From contig NZ_BORP01000001.1 in NCBI RefSeq assembly GCF_018333235.1, forward strand, positions 930,001-994,000: a stretch of 64,000 nt of DNA. Reading direction: 5' to 3'. The notes under the pieces are model-generated. The model did no database searches and had not been told where the DNA came from. It worked only from the letters and a program-made list of their open reading frames with translations. Below are positions 59,799 through 64,000 of this stretch, in pieces. Source of the stretch: Ornithinibacillus bavariensis (GTDB lineage Bacteria; Bacillota; Bacilli; Bacillales; Amphibacillaceae). Within the stretch, counting starts at the first letter, position 1. Each line of letters starts with the position of its first letter. The translations under genes were made by a program, and so were the position numbers.

Positions 59799-60119
59799 CT
59801 AATCTATCTTTACATCAATTATATTAATAAAATCAATTTTAGTTCCGTCTTTCAGTAACAAACATTTATTCATTGTATCAATCTTAGTAAGTTTACCTCT
59901 GACTTGCTTATAATCATTGTCACTATAGTATTTAATAATAACAGACAGGTCATCATGAATAGCGAGCTGCAGCTTCATATTTATTTCTTCGATCTGTTGT
60001 TCGTCAAGATTTGGCCTATCCTTGTATTCCTGCTGTTTCCACACTCTCCTTAGTAGTTCTTGATGCTCTGGAAGCATCATAGCCGTCCATTTAATACTAC
60101 CACGATCATTCACATCCAT
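59799..60119 (-). CDS. YolD-like protein
   Basis: A 106-residue YolD-like protein. The family signature is NDRGSIKWTAMMLPEHQELLRRVWKQQ near the N-terminus, followed by a beta-rich domain. YolD-like proteins are usually next to Y-family (UmuC/UvrX) translesion DNA polymerase genes in Bacillales. The ATG at 60119 gives the standard start; an in-frame ATG at 60170 is family-atypical. The upstream WYL-like gene and LexA boxes place it in an SOS operon. Confidence 0.85.
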   Translation of the reverse strand: MDVNDRGSIKWTAMMLPEHQELLRRVWKQQEYKDRPNLDEQQIEEINMKLQLAIHDDLSVIIKYYSDNDYKQVRGKLTKIDTMNKCLLLKDGTKIDFINIIDVKID

Positions 60120-60120
60120 A

Positions 60121-60336
60121 TTATGCTCCCACTCTCTTTCTGTTTGGTCCTGCTGAAAGGATATTCTCAAGTTTGAAGGTTCTTACCTTCTTACGCCAAT
60201 AGCAAAAAGCTACTATGGTATTGCCATTCATGCTGATAACACGAATAAACCGCTGAGTAACATTGTTATTATTATCAATGTAAAAGATGACAATTTTCTC
60301 TTTGTTATCAATAGATTGTTGGAATAATCCTTTCAT
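60121..60336 (-). CDS. WYL-like small protein (71 aa)
   Basis: A 71-residue protein with a shortened WYL-like pattern: KEKIVIFYIDNNNNVTQRFI, then NTIVAFCYWRKKVRTFKLEN. It is the usual companion of YolD in Bacillus SOS operons. Its stop overlaps the long form of the YolD frame, so the two are translated together. No strong ribosome binding site is seen before its ATG. Confidence 0.7.
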   Translation of the reverse strand: MKGLFQQSIDNKEKIVIFYIDNNNNVTQRFIRVISMNGNTIVAFCYWRKKVRTFKLENILSAGPNRKRVGA

Positions 60337-60353
60337 ATTTAGACCAACTTATA

Positions 60354-60400
60354 GAACACTTGTTCGCATTTATTATATAAGAACATTAGTTCGTTTTCAA
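60354..60400 (-). promoter_or_regulatory. SOS promoter with two LexA boxes
   Basis: TTGAAA (60400-60395) and TATAAT (60377-60372) have a 17-bp spacer on the minus strand. A LexA/DinR box GAACATTAGTTC (60381-60392) fills the spacer, and a second, GAACACTTGTTC (60354-60365), covers the expected start. Both match the Bacillus GAAC-N4-GTTC core. Confidence 0.88.
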
Positions 60401-60551
60401 GTGGTAAAATTTTACAGGAACATACAGAGATTCTTTAAATATTTAAGGGGATAAAGATAGTGAATTAGGCAGGAAATGCAGAATATAAACTCATGTTGTA
60501 CGAAGCCTTTTAGTGCTATTTTTTTATGCTTTGAATCTTAATTAGTCCAAA

Positions 60552-60580
60552 AAATAAACCCATGTAAGATGGGTTTATTT
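60552..60580 (-). terminator. Terminator of the 60575-62038 cassette
   Basis: AAATAAACCCAT pairs perfectly with ATGGGTTTATTT over 12 bp. It overlaps the last codons of the 82-residue membrane protein gene; a mixed A/T tract follows on the minus strand. Confidence 0.75.
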
Positions 60581-60823
60581 AAAGGGCGAATTCTCAAGAG
60601 GTAATTCATAAACATCTTCATTACTATTTACTTCATTACCTTCTGAATTACCAAAAAAGATTAAAAGTGAAACTAAAATGAAAATAAAATTCATAAATAT
60701 AAACATCAATGTCGCTGCTGACCATATGGAACTAATGGTATTATAAAAACCATTAGATACTTCGCCGTTTTCTAATAAAACCTGATACAAAATAGTAACA
60801 ACTACTGTAATGAATCCTACCAA
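60575..60823 (-). CDS. Small two-TM membrane protein (82 aa)
   Basis: Two hydrophobic segments (about 2-16 and 37-58) and an acidic tail (EGNEVNSNEDVYELPLE). The TTG start has no clear ribosome binding site and lies 14 nt after the upstream stop, so it probably depends on translational coupling. It ends the cassette. Function unknown. Confidence 0.5.
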   Translation of the reverse strand: MVGFITVVVTILYQVLLENGEVSNGFYNTISSIWSAATLMFIFMNFIFILVSLLIFFGNSEGNEVNSNEDVYELPLENSPFK

Positions 60824-60837
60824 TAAGGTTAAACAAA

Positions 60838-61101
60838 CTAAGATAATAAATTCCTTTTTTCTTCTTTTTCTTGGATAATCTCTCTAATTACTTTATTATT
60901 AAAAATCGATGCAATAACACTTAAACATGCCCCGTAAAAACCTAGGCTAATACTAGTACTAGAGAATAATAGTACTCCATCCAAAGCTTTATCAAAACCT
61001 TTAAAAGAATAAAAAGAGGTAAAATTGAAAACTAGCGCGCCTAATAAGATTGAAACTATAGAAGCTACAATGATAAAGACATATGAAAACCTACACTTCA
61101 C
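60838..61101 (-). CDS. Small two-TM membrane protein (87 aa)
   Basis: Two hydrophobic segments (about 6-30 and 43-67), then a charged tail (IREIIQEKEEKRNLLS). The GTG start follows the upstream stop by 4 nt with AAGGGCG upstream. Together with the next gene it resembles a pair of small membrane proteins; an immunity role is possible but unproved. Confidence 0.5.
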   Translation of the reverse strand: MKCRFSYVFIIVASIVSILLGALVFNFTSFYSFKGFDKALDGVLLFSSTSISLGFYGACLSVIASIFNNKVIREIIQEKEEKRNLLS

Positions 61102-61105
61102 TTTA

Positions 61106-61300
61106 TCACGCCCTTAACACTTTATTTTTGAAACCTCCATTTTCTATATCATATCTTTTTACCATTTTATAAAATGCAGTAATCAGATTTAGCTGCCTAT
61201 CTGTTCTAAAATCAAACTCTATAAACGTTTGAAGCTTATGGTCAATTAAATCGATGGGTTCTACAACACTATTCTCATTTTCTTTTGCCCGAATTTGCAA
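61106..61300 (-). CDS. Small soluble protein (64 aa)
   Basis: A mixed charged protein (NENSVVEPIDLIDHKLQTFI, FDFRTDRQLNLITAFYKMVK). The TTG start has no clear site. The frame is open further up to an ATT at 61324 that overlaps the previous stop (ATTGA), so it may originally have started MIDDPEVLKLQ at an ATGA overlap; the coupling is intact but the codon has changed. Function unknown. Confidence 0.45.
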   Translation of the reverse strand: MQIRAKENENSVVEPIDLIDHKLQTFIEFDFRTDRQLNLITAFYKMVKRYDIENGGFKNKVLRA

Positions 61301-61319
61301 CTTTAATACTTCGGGATCG

Positions 61320-62038
61320 TCAATAAAATTTTTCTAGTATGCTCTTTGCAAAATCCTCATCAATTTTTGCATTCCTAGGAGTATCTAAATTGAATGTTAT
61401 TTCAACTGTCCCAACACCACCCGCAACACCACTTTTACTACGTAACTTTTCTACAAGACCATTCGCCTTTAATCCAGCCACCTTAACATGGAGCTTGCGA
61501 TAAGCACTTTGGTTAAATGTCCTTTTTTTGGCCAGTTCGTCAGAAACGATAGCTAAATTAAATTCATCGTTAAAATCGTGATGATAGTCACTAATTATTG
61601 TTCTTAAGAATGATTCAATTCCAGATGGGCCAAGTGAACTTCTATTTCTTTGAATCATAAAAATATGATGATGTGGATCATATAAAACATTAACATCAAT
61701 ACCAATATACTCGTCGTCTTGCAGATCTAGTGCTTCTGACTCTCCATGTAGTGTGGTTCGATTTGGTACCTGATAATCAAGTCTTTCGAAAACTAAATGG
61801 TAATACCTCATTTCAATGTCGACAGATACATCTGCCAATCTTGCTGGTTCATCATTGTACCTGTATATAAGTTTATATTCTTTTGGACCAATACCCTTAC
61901 TGATCCGTACCCTAGCTTTTATGTATTCGCTCCTAATATCCTCTAGAATATGGAAAAAAGTAAATAACCTTACGTCCCCTGTATGTGTATTTATTAGTGG
62001 TCAAAAAAATTAAAACCTACTTTTTTATTCTTTGCCAA
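61320..62038 (-). pseudogene. DUF6731-like gene with a frameshift near the 5' end
   Basis: The long frame (61320-61838 and further up to about 62000 without a start codon) reads GDVRLFTFFHILEDIRSEYI, KARVRISKGIGPKEYKLIYR, and continues NDEPARLADVSVDIE...YQVPNRTTLHGE. A TTG at 62038 with GGGGGG 8 nt upstream starts AKNKKVGFNFFDH in another frame and then stops. Restoring one base near 62000 would give MAKNKKVGFNFFDPLINTHTG joined to the rest, about 239 residues. The protein may be a DUF6731 type (moderate certainty) or a similar phage-defence-island protein. If the frameshift is real, only a truncated product is made. Confidence 0.55.
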
Positions 62039-62394
62039 ATTATATTCCCCCCTGTATAGAATATTTACCAGTCGACAAAGAGGGACTATTTTCCAGCTTT
62101 TTTGTAAAAGCGCTTACAAAAGAAACGTATGTTTCTATGTTATCATTATAAATATCTCCTGTATATACTTATAGGAAAAATTATTTAAAAAGCCCTAACT
62201 GCTTACGCAGCCGGGGGTTATTTGTTTGCAAAGGAATCATGCAGATTCTTATCCAAACAAAGTTTCTTTTTGATATGTTTTTCAAGGAGAAAAGCATATC
62301 AACACTAATTTTGTTAAATTATGTCGAATTATTAAAAATATATTGTTTTTTTAAAAAAACATTGTATATTTATAATGGAAAGGAGAGGATATTC
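62039..62394 (+). other. Upstream region of the amidase gene with a cre-like site
   Basis: TAAAAGCGCTTACA (62105-62118) differs from the CcpA cre consensus TGWAARCGYTWNCW at one position and could allow carbon-catabolite control of the amidase gene. No gene is seen. A short hairpin (ACTGCTTACGCAGCCGG, about 62198-62214) lies further down. Confidence 0.35.
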
Positions 62395-63408
62395 TTGAAA
62401 AAATATACAATTTTTATTAGTTTCTTCAGTTTAATACTATTCTTTGGATTCATGAGCAACGATGTAATGGCTGAAAAAAAAGCTCGCAATGATTATACGT
62501 TTGGCGAAATAGAGCAAATGCTAGTGAAATATCTGGACAATAATGGATACCATTTAGAAATTGGAACTCCAGAGTTTACTGATTTTGTTAATAAACAGAT
62601 GCTTTATGATGCTGACCAAAAACTAGCAAATTTATCGGAATATCATTTGTTTGTTGCTTACTTTGCCGAGTATCTTCATCGATTAACTTTATTTGAAACT
62701 GAACTAATGTCAGAATATGATTCATTTACTTACAGCACAGATTTATCGAACACAGATAAAACTATCTTAGAAATCTCAGGTGAAAAATTTAGTATGTCTA
62801 ATTTAAAAGACATTACTCTCGGTGAGATGGAGGAAGAAATTTTACAAGAAGAAAACGAGTTAGCAAAGTTACAAGAAATTAAACAACTTAATCCTGAATT
62901 AATGGCTGTAAATACAATTAATATTACAAAAGCAAGAGCATATGCAACAAAGTTTTATAACTCCTTTAATGGACTTTACCCGAAATATAGTGCCGATTGT
63001 ACTAACTTTGTATCACAAATCCTTGAGGCTGGCGGAAAGAAACAAGTTAGCCCAGGTACAGTAACTACTTTAGTTTATGATACCAAATATTGGTTTGTTC
63101 AGAAGAGATATTCAGATGCTGTATGGACTAGAAGTACTTCATGGACTGTAGTTGAAGATTTATATAAACACTTATATCGAAATCATGCTACTTACACAAG
63201 TACAAGTAAGAAAAACATTGTTGCCCAAGCTAAAACTGGTGATGTAATACAATTTAAAAAGCCAGGTGCACAGAGATTTAGCCATTCAATGTGGGTATAT
63301 ACAAAATATGATGGTGATATAGCTTTATCGGGGCACTCTGATCCCGCCTTAACTAAAAGATTAACTTATATAACCAGTTTTACTACGTTTCGCATTATTA
63401 AAATGTAA
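62395..63408 (+). CDS. Secreted amidase-domain protein (amidase_6)
   Basis: A 337-residue exported protein. Residues 1-26 form a signal peptide (ending VMA). Residues about 30-175 form a helical, charged region. The C-terminal amidase_6 domain starts at ITKARAYATKFYNSFNGLYP; the catalytic Cys is C202 in YSADCTNFVSQIL, and the His is in SHSMWVYTKY. GHSDP is a further signature. Such domains are thought to act on peptidoglycan or to be inactive. The TTG at 62395 has AAAGGAGAGG 7-8 nt upstream; the longer frame to 62239 is not signal-peptide-like. Confidence 0.8.
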   Translation: MKKYTIFISFFSLILFFGFMSNDVMAEKKARNDYTFGEIEQMLVKYLDNNGYHLEIGTPEFTDFVNKQMLYDADQKLANLSEYHLFVAYFAEYLHRLTLFETELMSEYDSFTYSTDLSNTDKTILEISGEKFSMSNLKDITLGEMEEEILQEENELAKLQEIKQLNPELMAVNTINITKARAYATKFYNSFNGLYPKYSADCTNFVSQILEAGGKKQVSPGTVTTLVYDTKYWFVQKRYSDAVWTRSTSWTVVEDLYKHLYRNHATYTSTSKKNIVAQAKTGDVIQFKKPGAQRFSHSMWVYTKYDGDIALSGHSDPALTKRLTYITSFTTFRIIKM

Positions 63409-63656
63409 AATTCCTCAATATTTTACATTTAATATCAAGCTTAATCCTCTTACGACCTTTCTATAGATTCGTAATAGTTAGGTCGTAATGCTTATTTAAT
63501 GTATCACATTAATTAGCAACAATGTTAAAAATTTTGAATTTTGAAATCCCTAACCATTCTCCTTCCAAATTTGGGACTTATCAATTTATTCTCTTTGTTG
63601 AATCAGTCTACGATAACTAACATTATTAATTCTATCTACAGAAAGAAGTGTGGGAA

Positions 63657-64000
63657 TTGAAAAAAAAGATTAGATGGAAATATACATTATTAGCAGCTCT
63701 TATAGGGCTTGGTATTCTTTACTATCTTATATCACTATTTTATTACGAACAAGCAGAGGATCTATATGATTTTCCAGTTCCCTTTACTGCAAAACTTATA
63801 AAAGAAGATGAGCATGGGATAAGTTATTATTGGTCTAGAGCATCCGAAGAAAATGGCATACCCTTTTCTTATGAAATGGTTCTCAAATCTAATGGATGGG
63901 AAAAGGTTAAACGTGAAGGAGCATCGGTTCTTTACAGAAAAGGTAGTCACGAAATAGATTTGACTTCAACTACTAATCATTTATATATTATTAAAATAAA
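63657..64000 (+). CDS. Partial CDS, single-pass membrane protein (cut by the window end)
   Basis: An open frame runs from the TTG at 63657 to the end of the window (114 codons, no stop). MKKKIRWKYTLLAALIGLGI begins an N-terminal anchor (about 8-27), then YEQAEDLYDFPVPFTAKLIK and an extracytoplasmic beta-rich part. A weak site GGGAA precedes the TTG. It is not the secreted amidase's domain; the family is not recognised from this fragment. Confidence 0.5.
   Translation, partial: MKKKIRWKYTLLAALIGLGILYYLISLFYYEQAEDLYDFPVPFTAKLIKEDEHGISYYWSRASEENGIPFSYEMVLKSNGWEKVKREGASVLYRKGSHEIDLTSTTNHLYIIKI

Noticed and set aside
62239-62394. Longer start for the amidase gene
   Set aside because: The added residues hide the signal peptide and have no ribosome binding site; the TTG at 62395 has AAAGGAGAGG.

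Overview
The window is a low-GC Gram-positive (Bacillaceae) chromosome segment. It has two B. subtilis-type blocks: the secG - carboxylesterase - rnr - smpB - ssrA cluster, and the cggR-gapA-pgk-tpiA-gpmI-eno glycolytic operon. Further pointers are GGAGG-type ribosome binding sites with many GTG/TTG starts, several sporulation-type small proteins (two YjcZ-like, a DUF3231 protein, a spore-germination-type LysM/GH18 hydrolase) and SOS boxes of the Bacillus GAAC-N4-GTTC type. The genus cannot be fixed from the sequence; a halotolerant relative such as Oceanobacillus, Virgibacillus or Ornithinibacillus would fit.

Layout. 1-10 kb is accessory: a LysM/GH18 enzyme, a methyltransferase preceded by a leader peptide and competing inverted repeats, an MFS exporter, signal peptidase I, a GNAT acetyltransferase and several decayed gene remnants. 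It ends with a 501-residue fusion of a branched-polyamine synthase (BpsA-like) and S-adenosylmethionine decarboxylase (SpeD). 10-19 kb holds citA with divergent citR, modAB (with a duplicated 3' end), a frameshifted unknown gene, an APH-type kinase, a uridine-kinase-like protein and a Rieske/FAD oxidoreductase. 19-32 kb has an IS200-type element, spore-related genes, a nucleotidyltransferase, a rifampin ADP-ribosyltransferase (arr), DinB-type proteins, a serine hydrolase behind a possible attenuator, DUF proteins and a compact cluster of small ORFs. 32.9-39.3 kb is the ssrA-smpB-rnr-esterase-secG block, with zupT inserted and a second, nearly identical IS200 copy. 39.4-52.6 kb contains a lipase-like hydrolase, ptsI, a nitroreductase, a nucleoside hydrolase, the glycolytic operon with its promoter and a CggR-like operator, a glutaredoxin and a PH-domain protein. 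53-64 kb is again accessory: two low-complexity (probably spore) proteins, many small membrane proteins (CBO0543-like, DUF2243), a tRNA-like integration scar, an SOS-controlled WYL-like/YolD pair without a polymerase gene, a DUF6731-like cassette with a frameshift, a secreted amidase and a gene cut by the window end.

How the genes work together. The glycolytic operon makes triose-to-PEP enzymes under sugar-phosphate control. PtsI uses the PEP for sugar uptake. The tmRNA/SmpB/RNase R set rescues stalled ribosomes and degrades the faulty mRNA. The BpsA-SpeD fusion couples production of decarboxylated AdoMet to its use as an aminopropyl donor. Many intergenic stretches contain recognisable gene remnants, so the accessory parts are undergoing active gene decay.
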